Of a stretch of 64,000 nucleotides of DNA, positions 1 through 10,400 are shown in pieces. The stretch's first letter is position 1. Every line of letters starts with the position of its first letter. The notes under the pieces were generated by a model that saw only the letters and a program-made list of their open reading frames with translations, was not told the origin of the DNA and ran no database searches. This DNA comes from Amazonocrinis nigriterrae CENA67 (lineage in GTDB: Bacteria; Cyanobacteriota; Cyanobacteriia; Cyanobacteriales; Nostocaceae). The position numbers were made by a program, and so were the translations under genes. Where the stretch lies: contig NZ_JAECZC010000111.1 of assembly GCF_016056305.1 (NCBI RefSeq), forward strand, positions 92,127-156,126. Reading direction: 5' to 3'.

Positions 1-150
1 ATAGAGTTAGGTAGAGAGTTAGCTAACTTTCCCCAAGTGGTCAAGTTTATTCCATTAGAAGGTGTTGGTCATTGTCCTCAAGACGAAGCACCAGAGTTAG
101 TTAATCCAATAATCAAAGATTGGATTCAAAGCTCCATAAAGCAAAGTTAG
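1..150 (+). CDS. alpha/beta hydrolase, C-terminal fragment (cut by window edge)
   Basis: Frame 1 is open from the first base to TAG at 148-150 and encodes the last 49 residues of a protein that begins outside the window. The piece contains EGVGHCPQDEAPELV, the usual surroundings of the catalytic histidine in alpha/beta hydrolases of the haloalkane dehalogenase/epoxide hydrolase type, followed by the closing helix (NPIIKDWIQSS). The nucleophile and acid are outside the window, so the substrate cannot be named. A hairpin terminator follows directly. Confidence 0.75.
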   Translation: MELGRELANFPQVVKFIPLEGVGHCPQDEAPELVNPIIKDWIQSSIKQS

Positions 151-166
151 GAGTTAGGGATAGTAG

Positions 167-187
167 AGACGATTCGCCGAATCGTCT
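167..187 (+). terminator. hairpin after the hydrolase gene
   Basis: AGACGATTC and GAATCGTCT form a perfect 9-bp stem with a 3-nt loop, 17 bases after the hydrolase stop and followed by a T/C-rich stretch. Likely a terminator between the convergent hydrolase and rsh genes. Confidence 0.5.
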
Positions 188-238
188 GTACATTATTTCT
201 CCCTCATCCCCCTCATCTCCCCATCCCCCCTGCATCTA

Positions 239-2509
239 CTACTCGTCTATCTGCCCAACACGGCGTATATTCAAAATGTCGCTCATTTTCTTAATTTGGA
301 TGAATACTTGTTCTAGTTGAGAGCGATCGCGTATATCTATTCCTAAATCCATTAACGCTGGTTGACCTGTAGCGGTTTTTACCTGAGCATGACGCACATT
401 AATGCTTTGGTCGCTTAACCGTGACAAAATATCTTTTAACACTCCCACACGGTCAAGGGCTTCGATCTGAATTTCCACTGGGTAAGTGTGATGACAACCG
501 CTATTTTCCGCTGCTGGGTTCCATCTCACTGGTACTAAGCGCTCAAATTCCACATTCTCCAGATTATGACATCCTTGGCGATGAATCGAAATTCCCCTAC
601 CTCTGGTGACTACACCAATAATTGGTTCGCCAGGAATCGGAGTACAACATCCAGCAAGATGATACACCAAACCTTCTACTCCAATTATGGGCGAATCAGT
701 TGAGCGACAAGTACTTGGTGGTGCATCCCGCAAAGCTTTAAGTGAACTTCCTTCTTTGGGAAGAAATGGAGGCGCAATGGTAACGGGTTGTTGTCCTTTC
801 GCCACTTCTCGCCATCGATTTAGCACTAAATTCAGTGTGACTTCACCGTAACCCAATCCCGCAACTAAATCTTCGACACTGTGGTAATTACATTTTTCAG
901 CCACAGTCTGCATTGCTTCTGACTTCAACAAATTATCAAAACCAGTTTTACCCAGTTCTTTTTCTAACAATTCTCGTCCACGGATGACATTTTCTTCGCG
1001 GCGCGATCGCTTGTACCATTGCTTAATGCGATACTTGGCTGCTGAGGTTCTGACAAAGTTCAACCAATCTAAACTCGGATGGCTGTTCTTTTGGGTGATA
1101 ATATCTACAATATCCCCATTTTGCAGTCGCGTAGACAGCGGTACCATCCGTCCATTCACCCGCGCCCCTGCACAGTGGTTCCCCACTTCTGTATGAATCC
1201 GATAAGCAAAATCTATACTGGTAGAACCAGGGCTTAAGGGTACAACATCTCCCTTAGGGGTGAAGACATAAACATCATCTTCAAATAAATTATCTTTTAC
1301 ACTGTCGAGATATTCTTGAGCATCCTTGAGGTCGCTTTGCCATTCCAGCAGCTGGCGCAACCAAGTAAACTTTTCATCTGTTGCTGTCAAATGGCTGCTG
1401 GTAGAAGTGCCAGTTTCTTTATACTTCCAATGGGCTGCAATTCCATACTCAGCAATGTGATGCATTTCGATAGTGCGAATTTGCACCTCCAGAGGACGAC
1501 CTGTCAGCCCTATGACGCCGGTGTGCAATGATTGGTAACGGTTGGGCTTGGGCAAGCCAATGTAGTCTTTAAATCTGCCTGGGATCGGGCGAAAGGCATC
1601 GTGAACCACTGCCAAAGCACGATAACATTCCTCATTAGTCTGGACGATAATTCGCAGGGCTGCCAAATCATAAATTTCATGAAATTCCTTTTGCTGCCGC
1701 TGCATTTTTTGGTAAATGCTATAAAGGTGTTTGGGACGACCGCTGATATCCTGGCAGTGAATTCCGGCTTGCTGCAAGCGATCGCGCAAAATTTCAGTAG
1801 CTTTTGCCAATTTCTCTTCTCGTGCCGTGCGTTTTTCGGAAACAAGCTGCTGTATTTCCCGGTAAGCTTCAGGTTCCAGGTATTTAAAAGCTAAATCTTC
1901 CAGTTCCCATTTGATCCGCCAGATCCCCAAGCGATTGGCTAAAGGCGCAAAAATATCTCGCGTTTCCTGGGCACTGCGGCGGCGGCTGGACTCTGACATA
2001 TACTGTAGAGTTCGCATATTATGTAAACGGTCTGCCAGCTTGACCACAATTACCCTAATATCTTGCGCCATTGCCAAAAACATGCGGCGAAAGTTTTCCG
2101 CTTGGCTTTCGGTTTTACTTTTAAAATTGATTTTAGAAAGCTTGGTGACACCTTCGACTAATTGGCGGACTTCATGCCCAAAGCGCTCTTCTATTTCTTC
2201 AATTGTAATATCTGTATCTTCAACTACATCATGGAGAAATCCAGCTGCTATCATAGCAGGACTGCCCCCTAAATCACGTAGTAATCCAGCCACAGCAACG
2301 GGATGACTGATGTATAGTTCTCCTGATTTGCGGTATTGACCTTGATGCAGTTGGTAAGCAAACTCAAATGCACGACCAATCAAGACCATATCACTGTGTC
2401 TTCGGTCGTCCATTTCGCTGCTACTTGCCGCCGATGACTCCTTCAAACATTTCTTTAACCATTCTGGAAGGGCAAGATCAATTGAGGAATTTATAGCTAT
2501 GCTGCTCAT
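239..2509 (-). CDS. rsh: bifunctional (p)ppGpp synthetase/hydrolase (RelA/SpoT family)
   Basis: The 756-aa protein has the full long-RSH layout. The N-terminal HD hydrolase carries SGELYISHP and the metal-binding FLHDVVEDTD. The synthetase domain has RPKHLYSIYQKM and PKPNRYQSLHTG. A TGS domain starts near VYVFTPKGDVV, followed by a Cys/His-containing linker (HLAGCCTPIPG) and a C-terminal ACT domain (IEALDRVGVLKDILSRL). The RFKD tetrad before YIGLPKPN is the RXKD signature known for bifunctional enzymes, not the EXDD of synthetase-only RelA. It makes and degrades the stringent-response alarmone in the cytoplasm. Length and an intact HD box support an active enzyme. It is monocistronic, divergent from patD across a roughly 300-bp gap. 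Confidence 0.95.
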   Translation of the reverse strand: MSSIAINSSIDLALPEWLKKCLKESSAASSSEMDDRRHSDMVLIGRAFEFAYQLHQGQYRKSGELYISHPVAVAGLLRDLGGSPAMIAAGFLHDVVEDTDITIEEIEERFGHEVRQLVEGVTKLSKINFKSKTESQAENFRRMFLAMAQDIRVIVVKLADRLHNMRTLQYMSESSRRRSAQETRDIFAPLANRLGIWRIKWELEDLAFKYLEPEAYREIQQLVSEKRTAREEKLAKATEILRDRLQQAGIHCQDISGRPKHLYSIYQKMQRQQKEFHEIYDLAALRIIVQTNEECYRALAVVHDAFRPIPGRFKDYIGLPKPNRYQSLHTGVIGLTGRPLEVQIRTIEMHHIAEYGIAAHWKYKETGTSTSSHLTATDEKFTWLRQLLEWQSDLKDAQEYLDSVKDNLFEDDVYVFTPKGDVVPLSPGSTSIDFAYRIHTEVGNHCAGARVNGRMVPLSTRLQNGDIVDIITQKNSHPSLDWLNFVRTSAAKYRIKQWYKRSRREENVIRGRELLEKELGKTGFDNLLKSEAMQTVAEKCNYHSVEDLVAGLGYGEVTLNLVLNRWREVAKGQQPVTIAPPFLPKEGSSLKALRDAPPSTCRSTDSPIIGVEGLVYHLAGCCTPIPGEPIIGVVTRGRGISIHRQGCHNLENVEFERLVPVRWNPAAENSGCHHTYPVEIQIEALDRVGVLKDILSRLSDQSINVRHAQVKTATGQPALMDLGIDIRDRSQLEQVFIQIKKMSDILNIRRVGQIDE

Positions 2510-2701
2510 ACAATCGAGTCTAGGGGGATCGGTGTATAGGTTGAGATATGGATAAAACTGACAGCACTGCTGTTAGTAGATGCTGTTACCCAAAACAGGG
2601 GTAGAAAACAAGAGTATGAAGATGATTGCCCAATGGTCTATGGAAATCATCCTGCGTGGGGTTAAAGGATCATAATTCCGCCAATCCACGGATGGCAAAT
2701 A

Positions 2702-2727
2702 AAGCCTCAAAGCATGATTTGAGGCTT
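2702..2727. terminator. perfect hairpin in the rsh-patD gap
   Basis: AAGCCTCAAA and TTTGAGGCTT form a 10-bp stem with a 6-nt loop, about 80 bp before patD. It lies between divergent genes, so it is more likely a leader structure or mobile repeat than a terminator of either. Confidence 0.35.
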
Positions 2728-2806
2728 GTGGTTTTAAGAAGAAACTGAGAAGGTTTATTGTAGAAGATAAATTTCTTGACATTAATACTATCTTAACTAG
2801 CACTGG

Positions 2807-3160
2807 ATGTCTCTAAATCGTCAGAAATATCAGGACTTAGCAACCTTGCTAAAGGAACTACGTCTTGATGCCACCTCTACCCAAATAGATGCACCCCAGT
2901 TGCGGCAGCGGTTAGCTTCTTTGCAACAAATGTTTCAGCAGCAAATTATACCTTTGGCAGATGAAGACTCGCGGGTGCTGTCTTATCGAACCGAGATTAG
3001 TAAACAGTTGCGCTTGCTGGAAATAGATATCATGTTTTTCCAAGGGGCGCGTCAGTTAGCCACTGCAAAAACCAGACTTGAAACAATTGGCGATCGCCTG
3101 AGTACTCTCATCGGATACTGTGATGCCATCCTTCAACAAGAATATCAAGAAGAAAAATAG
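2807..3160 (+). CDS. patD: PatD-like heterocyst frequency control protein
   Basis: This 117-aa soluble, largely helical protein has no Cys and no membrane segment. Its central stretch SKQLRLLEIDIMFFQGARQ, followed by a KTRLETIGDRLSTLIGYC-type segment, matches what I remember of the small cyanobacterial PatD family. In Anabaena PatD is reported to be NtcA-regulated and to influence heterocyst frequency, apparently through cell division. The match is from memory of the family, not from a search. I found no clear GTA-N8-TAC NtcA box close upstream, so regulation cannot be confirmed here. The ATG at 2807 is the first start in the frame. Confidence 0.65.
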   Translation: MSLNRQKYQDLATLLKELRLDATSTQIDAPQLRQRLASLQQMFQQQIIPLADEDSRVLSYRTEISKQLRLLEIDIMFFQGARQLATAKTRLETIGDRLSTLIGYCDAILQQEYQEEK

Positions 3161-3295
3161 CTATTGTTCTCCTTTTTATTTGGTTATCCTATCATCCCAT
3201 CTACGTCTTTTGATAGATAGTTATTTCAATTACAAGTCCAATTGCCAAAGTCTCTGGATGACTACAGTCTTGCTACCCGAAGTTTTGTGACCAAC

Positions 3296-4197
3296 CTAGG
3301 AATATCTAATTTGCAGCAATAGTCTGTTTTGACTGGTTGGTGCTTTGACTTTGTGAAAACAGGATGGGTCTTGAAAAAAGCCAAATCCAGCCTTCCCTGT
3401 AATCTGAATTTCATTCTCTTGACCGTAGTAGGCATATACTGCTTCGTCACTATGCCGACCCGACTTTAACAGTATCCACAAAGGTTTTTTTTATGATAAC
3501 CCTTGACCATAATATGACATCCAGAGTATTCATTTAGCACAGAAGTTATATAAAAGTTCACTGTAGTAAAGTTATATCCTGCTATGTCGTAATGAAAGTT
3601 AGTCGCGGGATAACACTTCTTCAGTTCATCTTCCGTTAAATTAGATACAAGGCTCCAAGTTAAATGACTAGTAATTTGGGTAGGATAGTAGCGCAAATAA
3701 GCACTAGCAATTTGTAGAAGCCGAGAATCTTGAACAATTAAATTGATTGCCTGACATTTAGTCAGATCATCCACCAGTGCCCTGATCACGTGATGCCCAT
3801 CTGGCAAACAGTTATGCTCATCAAGTTCACTCATCAAGAAGGTTCTATGATACCCTGGCTCCATGCAAGCAGTGTGAATTGCATAGTCCAGAATCTCTTC
3901 AACCATTGCATCAGGCAAATGCAGCCCAAAACAGACAGCATCTTTATCCACTTCTTTGACAAGCTGATCAACTGCTGTGTCATAAATAACTTTATTAACT
4001 CCTGTACTTAAGTAGTCCTTGTAGTGACTCAAGTTAAATCTTTGCCTAAGATTTGTTAAATAACTATATGACTTGCGAACAAACAAAAACCGAGCGAGAC
4101 GTTGCGTAACATCTCCTGTTAATAGCCGTTTGAGCGAATTTGGAGATTGATTTAATCGCCCTTTGAGACGAATCATTATTCTATTTTGAGAGTGCAT
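3296..4197 (-). pseudogene. phytanoyl-CoA dioxygenase-like protein, frameshifted in a poly-A tract
   Basis: Two minus-strand frames make one protein. Frame A (4197 to 3466, 243 aa) has the HxD iron ligands in NFHYDIAGYNFTTVNFYIT and a degenerate second-His region, SGCHIMVKGYHKK. It then runs out of frame. Frame B (about 3481 to 3296) continues the same family: LWILLKSGRHSDEAVYAYY, then GFGFFQDPSCFHK, ending RLLLQIRYS, which holds the Arg expected to bind 2-oxoglutarate. The break is a run of eight A (T8 at 3485-3492 on the plus strand). Nine A would restore H-K-K-K-P-L-W. As written, the product lacks the 2-oxoglutarate-binding end. It could be a true pseudogene, a sequencing error or slippage. 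Confidence 0.75.
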
Positions 4198-4303
4198 TGC
4201 AGGTGCTTTCCCAACTGTAGAATTTGGATGAACATCTGAACTAAAGCCTTGAATGTAACTGTATCATTATGTACATCAAGTCGGTATACAGTTGATTAGC
4301 AAA

Positions 4304-4392
4304 AATGAGGGAGATGGGGGAGATGAGGGAGACAAGGTAAATAATTCTTTACTTCTGCCTCCTGACAACTGACAACTGACAAATAACAACTA
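4304..4392. repeat. G-rich and CTGACAA heptamer repeats
   Basis: A GGGAGAT/GGGGGAGATGAGGGAG purine-rich stretch is followed by CTGACAA repeated in tandem (4362-4384). This is the same word family as at 55991-56030, typical of Nostocales intergenic short tandem repeats. Confidence 0.6.
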
Positions 4393-4456
4393 ACTTCCAC
4401 CTAGCGGTATTAGTGCTGTTAGATTTGAGATTGGCAAGGATTTTAAGATCTACATA

Positions 4457-5638
4457 ATGCTATATAGACGATTTGGACGCACAGAATTACAAATGCCAGT
4501 GTTTTCATGCGGCGGCATGAGATACCAGTTCAAATGGCAAGATGTCCCACAGTCAGAAATTCCTGCGGACAATCAAAAAAATTTGGAAGCGACTATTCAA
4601 CGGGCAGTTGAGGTTGGTATAAACCATATTGAAACTGCTCGTGGTTATGGTAGCTCAGAAATGCAGTTGGGGAGAATATTACCTAAGTTTGAGCGAGAAA
4701 AGTTAATTGTTCAGACTAAAGTTGGCCCGGTTGCAGATGCAAAGGAATTTCGGCAGACTTTTGAACAATCATTGCGATATCTCCAGCTAGATTATGTTGA
4801 TCTGCTGGGGCTACACGGTATCAATGATGCTGAAACTTTAGACTACAGCATTCGTGCTGGGGGTTGCCTGGAAGTGGCACAACAGTTACGTTCAGAGGGA
4901 AAAGTCAGATTTATTGGCTTTTCTACCCACGGATCTACAGAGACAATTGTACAGACAATTAATACTAACCAATTTGATTATGTAAACCTGCATTGGTACT
5001 ACATTAATCAATGGAATTGGGCGGCAATTGAAGCTGCTACCCGTCATGATATGGGAGTGTTTATTATTAGCCCTTCAGATAAAGGAGGAAAGTTATATAA
5101 TCCACCAGAAAAATTAGTAAAGCTTTGCGCCCCGTTAAGTCCAATGGTATTTAATGACTTATTTTGTTTGAGCCATCCAAAAGTGCATACCTTGAGTTTA
5201 GGTACAGCAAAGCCCGAAGATTTTGATGAACACCTCAAGACTTTAGATTTATTAGATCGCTCATCAGAGATTTTGCCACCAATTTTGGCAAGGTTGGAAG
5301 AGGAAGCGATCGCCACTTTGGGAGAAGATTGGGTAAAAACCTGGGATATGAATTTACCTGGCTGGGAGGAAACGCCGGGACAGGTAAATATCCGAGTAAT
5401 TTTGTGGTTGTTGAATTTAGCGATCGCCTACGATTTAGTAGACTATGGCACAATGCGCTACAACCTGCTTGGCAATGGCAGTCACTGGTTTCCCGGTAAC
5501 AAAGCAGATCGCTTAGATGAATTAGACTTGCGGCAATGTCTAGCCCGCAGTCCCCATGCTGATAAAATCCCCCAGTTTCTAGCCAAAGCCCATCAGCTTT
5601 TAGCCGGTGAAGAAGTTAAACGTCTATCTCGAAGTTAG
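4457..5638 (+). CDS. aldo/keto reductase family oxidoreductase
   Basis: The 393-aa protein has an N-terminal AKR TIM-barrel: FGRTELQMPVFSCGGMRYQ at the start, HIETARGYGSSE with the catalytic Tyr, LIVQTKVGP with the Lys and DLLGLHGIND with the His. The usual catalytic Asp of the DTA motif reads Glu here (IETA). It would carry out NAD(P)H-dependent carbonyl reduction in the cytosol; the substrate is unknown. The C-terminal ~110 residues extend beyond the standard barrel (LNLPGWEETPGQVN-type region), as in the long AKR subgroup. It is monocistronic and flanked by repeat DNA on both sides. Confidence 0.88.
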   Translation: MLYRRFGRTELQMPVFSCGGMRYQFKWQDVPQSEIPADNQKNLEATIQRAVEVGINHIETARGYGSSEMQLGRILPKFEREKLIVQTKVGPVADAKEFRQTFEQSLRYLQLDYVDLLGLHGINDAETLDYSIRAGGCLEVAQQLRSEGKVRFIGFSTHGSTETIVQTINTNQFDYVNLHWYYINQWNWAAIEAATRHDMGVFIISPSDKGGKLYNPPEKLVKLCAPLSPMVFNDLFCLSHPKVHTLSLGTAKPEDFDEHLKTLDLLDRSSEILPPILARLEEEAIATLGEDWVKTWDMNLPGWEETPGQVNIRVILWLLNLAIAYDLVDYGTMRYNLLGNGSHWFPGNKADRLDELDLRQCLARSPHADKIPQFLAKAHQLLAGEEVKRLSRS

Positions 5639-5840
5639 GGAATGGGGGATGGGGGATGGGGAATGGGTAATGGGTAATAGGTAATGGGGAATGGGTAATG
5701 GGGAATGGGTAATGGGTAATAGGTAATGGGGAATGGGTAATGGGGAATGGGTAATGGGGAATGGGTAATAAGTCAGATGTGATGACTAATAGTCAAATCC
5801 AATTCCCAATTACCAATTCCCAATTACCAATTCCCAATTC
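5636..5840. repeat. tandem GGGTAATGGGGAAT repeat with complementary arm
   Basis: About 130 bp made of GGGTAAT, GGGGAAT and GGTAATA units is followed, after roughly 30 bp, by the complementary words (CAATTACC, CAATTCCC) at 5797-5840. The two arms could pair over most of their length, forming a large hairpin between the convergent genes at 5638 and 5845. Confidence 0.8.
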
Positions 5841-5844
5841 CCAG

Positions 5845-7173
5845 TTATTCCGATTTTGTTGTATCCACAGTTTGATTTGCCATTGGCACAACTAGCACTT
5901 TATCAACACGGTTGCCATCCATATCCATGACTTCAATACGCATACCTTGCCATTCAAAATGATCTGCTGCTGCGGGAATACGACCGAGATGGGTGATGAC
6001 AAAGCCTCCCAGGGTTTGATAGCTACCTCGTTCTTCTGATTCCCACTCTTCCATATCGAAAAGTTCAAAAAAATCTTCTACAGCCAACATGCCATCTAAC
6101 AGCCAAGAACCGTCCTCTCGCTGCACTGCTTGTGGTTCGTCCTGTCCAGGGCCAGCTGGCACATCACCCACGATTTCGCTCATAATGTCATTAAGAGTGA
6201 CCAATCCTTGAATTACGCCGTATTCATCCACTACCAACGCCATGTGAGTGACGGTTTGCTTGAATAGTTCTAAAACCTTTAAGCCACGGGTGCTTTCTGG
6301 CACAAATACAGGCTGTCGCAATCCCACTGTCAAGTCTAGGGGTTCACTTCGGAAACTCCGGGCTAATAAGTCGGTAACGGGGATCACGCCCAGCACATTG
6401 TCCAGTCCTGCTTGACAAACTGGATATCGGGAATAGGCACTCTCAACAATTTTCTGACGGTTTTCTTCAGCAGAGTCCTCTAAGTCCAGCCAGACAATAT
6501 CAGGACGGGGTGTCATTAAGTAGCTGACAGGGCGATCGCCTAAGCGAAATACTCGCTCTACCATATCCTGTTCAGCTTCCTCAAAAGTACCTGCCTCTGT
6601 GCCTTGTTCAATCAGGATTTTAATTTCTTCTTCGGTAACTTGTGGCTCTACAGAAGGTGTAATCCCTAACAGCCGCAACACCATTTCCGTAGAAGCACTT
6701 AAAAGGTAAACTGCTGGAGAAGCGATCGCTGCCAAGGCTCGCATGGGAATCGCAACAATCGCTGCAATCCGTTCTGGATTGTTCAATGCTAAACGCTTCG
6801 GTACTAATTCACCGATAATTAACGAAAAATAGGTAATCAGCAAAACCACAATCCCGAAAGAAATTGGTTCACTGTAAGATGCTAAAAAAGGTATAAGTCG
6901 TACATATACTGCCAATCTGTTGGCAATAGTCGCTCCTCCAAAAGCACCAGTGAGGATACCGATCAGTGAAATACCTACTTGCACAGTTGACAAAAAGTTA
7001 TTTGGCGACTCCGCTAGTTTCAATGCTACCCTCGCCTTAGCGTCCCCTTGATTGGCAAGCTGCTGTAGCCTGACTTTTCGCGCTGAGACAATCGCCATCT
7101 CAGACATCGAAAATACACCGTTGGCAATAATTAATACCAAAATGATTAAAATTTCAAAAGTGATGGAGGACAT
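5845..7173 (-). CDS. CNNM/CorC (hemolysin C) family membrane protein
   Basis: The 442-aa protein has the layout of the DUF21-CBS-CorC_HlyC family. An N-terminal membrane domain of about four helices covers residues 1-200 (EILIILVLIIANGVFSMSE; LLITYFSLIIGELVPKRLAL). A CBS pair lies at about 210-335 (VSYLMTPRPDIVWLD; HMALVVDEYGVIQGLVTLND). A C-terminal CorC domain (about 350-430) begins DGSWLLDGMLAVEDFFELF. Such proteins sit in the plasma membrane and are linked to Mg2+/Co2+ efflux or homeostasis; the old name hemolysin is misleading. It is divergent from mfd. Confidence 0.9.
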   Translation of the reverse strand: MSSITFEILIILVLIIANGVFSMSEMAIVSARKVRLQQLANQGDAKARVALKLAESPNNFLSTVQVGISLIGILTGAFGGATIANRLAVYVRLIPFLASYSEPISFGIVVLLITYFSLIIGELVPKRLALNNPERIAAIVAIPMRALAAIASPAVYLLSASTEMVLRLLGITPSVEPQVTEEEIKILIEQGTEAGTFEEAEQDMVERVFRLGDRPVSYLMTPRPDIVWLDLEDSAEENRQKIVESAYSRYPVCQAGLDNVLGVIPVTDLLARSFRSEPLDLTVGLRQPVFVPESTRGLKVLELFKQTVTHMALVVDEYGVIQGLVTLNDIMSEIVGDVPAGPGQDEPQAVQREDGSWLLDGMLAVEDFFELFDMEEWESEERGSYQTLGGFVITHLGRIPAAADHFEWQGMRIEVMDMDGNRVDKVLVVPMANQTVDTTKSE

Positions 7174-7416
7174 GTTTACAATTGCCGCTATTGAGAGCGA
7201 ACTTAGCTCAATCTCTAGTATCTAGTATTAAAGGTGCCGTCATAACTGCTTTGGCTATCTACAAAGTGACAGTTTGATTTTTCGTATCTTCCATATAGTA
7301 ATTAGCTATATTCTTCCACAGAAATAATAAGAGGGCGATGAACGCTTTTAAAATGGAGGACATAAACTGACTCTAGATTTTCTTATCTGCAACGACTTCC
7401 TCCTCTAGTAAAACTT

Positions 7417-10400
7417 ATGGCATTTTCTTCTATTGTGCGTGCCTTGGCGCGATCGCCGCTCACCACGGAATTGCTTTCTAAGCTAAATCGGCAACCAGAT
7501 TTGCGGTTAAATGGTATGCCTCGCCTACCCAAAGGCTTGGTAGCTTCGGCATTGGCGCAAAATTCAGCAAGAAATTTATTTGTAGTCTGTGCCACCCTAG
7601 AGGAAGCTGGACGCGTTTACGCGCAGTTAGAAGCGATGGGTTGGAAGACTGTACATTTTTACCCCACATCGGAAGCCTCTCCCTACGAACCCTTTGACCC
7701 CGAAACTGAGATGACTTGGGGACAAATGCAGGTGTTGGCGGATTTAGTCAACAGTCATCAGTCAACAGTCAATGGTCAACAGCCATCAGTCAACGGTCAT
7801 GAATCAACAGCCATTGTGGCTACTGTTGGGGCGCTACAACCCCACTTGCCACCTCCAGAAGCTTTTACACCTCTGTGCCTCACCCTGAAGCGGGGTATGG
7901 AATATGACCTTGATACTTTCAGCGAGAAGATAACCGTTTTGGGTTATGAACGTGTGCCTCTGGTGGAAACAGAAGGACAGTGGAGTCGGCGCGGTGATAT
8001 TGTTGATATCTTTCCCGTGGCGTCGGAATTGCCAGTACGGCTGGAATGGTTTGGTGATGAAATCGAGAAAATCCGGGAATTTGATGCTGCAACTCAGCGT
8101 TCTGCCCTTGACAAAATCGACCAGTTGATTCTTACACCTACTAGTTTTGCTCCCATTATTGTAGAAAAGCTGGAAAACAATCCTGATTTCCAAGCTTTAA
8201 TTGCTGAGTTAAATTCTGACTCAGAACTGACCACTCAGGACTCAGCATTCTTAGAAGGTAGCCGGCGCTTTTTGGGGTTAGCTTTTGAAAAACCAGCTTC
8301 TCTGTTAGATTATTTACCAGAAAATACTTTAATTGCTATTGATGAGCCAGAACAATGTCATGCTCATAGCGATCGCTGGGTAGAGAATTCGGAAGAACAG
8401 TGGTCAGTTGTCAGTAGTCAGTGGTCAGTTGTGAGTGGTTTACCGAAAATTCATCGGTCTTTTGATGAATGTTTGGCTGACTTGACTCAATTTAAAACGT
8501 TATATTTATCGGAACTGGCAGAGGAAAATAGCGGAATCAATATGGCTAGTCGGTCTGTGCCAGTGACGCCGCATCAGTTTGGTAAACTTGCAGAAACACT
8601 GAGAAAGGAACGCGATCGCAATTTCTCTATTTGGTTGATTTCGGCTCAACCTTCGCGTTCTGTTTCCTTATTGCAAGAACACGATTGTCCGGCTCAGTTT
8701 ATCCCTAATCCCAGAGACTACCAAGCCATTGATAAGCTGCAAATTAATCATACACCTGTAGCTCTGAAATATTCTGGTTTGGCTGAACTCGAAGGTTTTA
8801 TTCTGCCAACCTACCGCTTGATTGTCGTCACTGACCGCGAATTTTATGGTCAGCATTCTCTGGCGACTCCCGGCTATATCCGCAAACGCCGCAAAGCGAC
8901 TTCTAAACAAGTTGACCCCAATAAGCTGCGTCCGGGTGATTATGTTGTTCATCGCAGCCACGGTATTGGCAAATTTGTCAAGCTGGAAAGTTTAACGATT
9001 AACGATGAAACCCGTGATTACATAGTTATACAGTATGCTGACGGGTTACTCAGAGTTGCTGCTGACCAAGTAGGTTCTTTATCTCGGTTCCGCGCCACCG
9101 CCGATAAACCCCCAGAACTGCACAAGATGACTGGTAAAGCTTGGGACAACACTAAGAACCGCGTCCGCAAAGCTATTAAAAAGTTGGCGGTGGACTTGCT
9201 GAAACTGTATGCAGCAAGAACAAAACAAGAAGGTTTCGCCTTTCCTGCGGATATGCCTTGGCAAGAAGAACTAGAAGATTCTTTCCCTTATCAACCTACC
9301 ACGGATCAGCTCAAAGCTGTACAAGATGTCAAACGCGATATGGAAAGCGATCGCCCAATGGATCGTTTAGTTTGCGGTGATGTCGGTTTCGGAAAAACAG
9401 AAGTGGCGATTCGCGCTATTTTCAAAGCTGTCACCGCTGGTAAACAAGTCGCACTTTTAGCACCTACAACTATCCTTACCCAGCAACATTACCACACCCT
9501 CAAAGAACGCTTTGCTCCCTATCCTGTAAATATTGGTTTACTCAACCGTTTTCGCAGCGCTGAAGAACGTCGTAACATTCAAAAACGGCTAACCACAGGT
9601 GAATTAGATGTAGTCGTGGGTACGCACCAACTTTTAGGCAAAGGCGTGTCATTCAAAGATTTAGGACTGCTGGTGGTGGATGAAGAACAGCGATTTGGGG
9701 TTAACCAAAAAGAGAAAATTAAAAGCTTGAAAACTCAAGTTGATGTGCTGACTCTCTCGGCTACTCCCATTCCCCGCACCTTATATATGTCCTTGTCGGG
9801 GATTCGGGAAATGAGTTTGATTACCACACCACCCCCAACCAGACGACCAATTCAAACCCATCTTGCACCGCTGAACCCGGAAAGCGTGCGTAGTGCTATT
9901 CGCCAAGAATTAGACAGAGGTGGGCAGGTATTTTACGTAGTACCACGAGTAGAAGGAATTGAAGAGACAACGGCGAATTTGCGAGAAATGATACCTGGAG
10001 GAAGATTTGCGATCGCTCACGGTCAAATGGATGAAAGCGAGTTAGAATCAACCATGCTCACCTTTAGTAATGGTGAAGCAGATATTCTCGTTTGTACGAC
10101 AATTATTGAATCTGGTTTAGATATTCCGCGAGTCAACACGATTTTAATTGAAGATGCCCACCGCTTTGGTTTGGCACAGTTGTATCAATTACGCGGTCGT
10201 GTGGGACGTGCCGGCATTCAAGCCCATGCTTGGTTATTTTACCCCAAACAGCGGACATTATCTGATGCAGCCAGGCAGCGGTTACGAGCAATTCAGGAAT
10301 TTACTCAACTAGGTTCTGGCTATCAGTTGGCAATGCGCGACATGGAAATTCGGGGTGTGGGTAACTTGCTAGGTGCAGAACAATCCGGTCAAATGGAAGC

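Noticed and set aside
2573-2803. 76-aa minus-strand ORF in the rsh-patD gap
   Set aside because: No recognisable sequence, crosses the hairpin at 2702-2727, and lies directly upstream of patD where its promoter should be.
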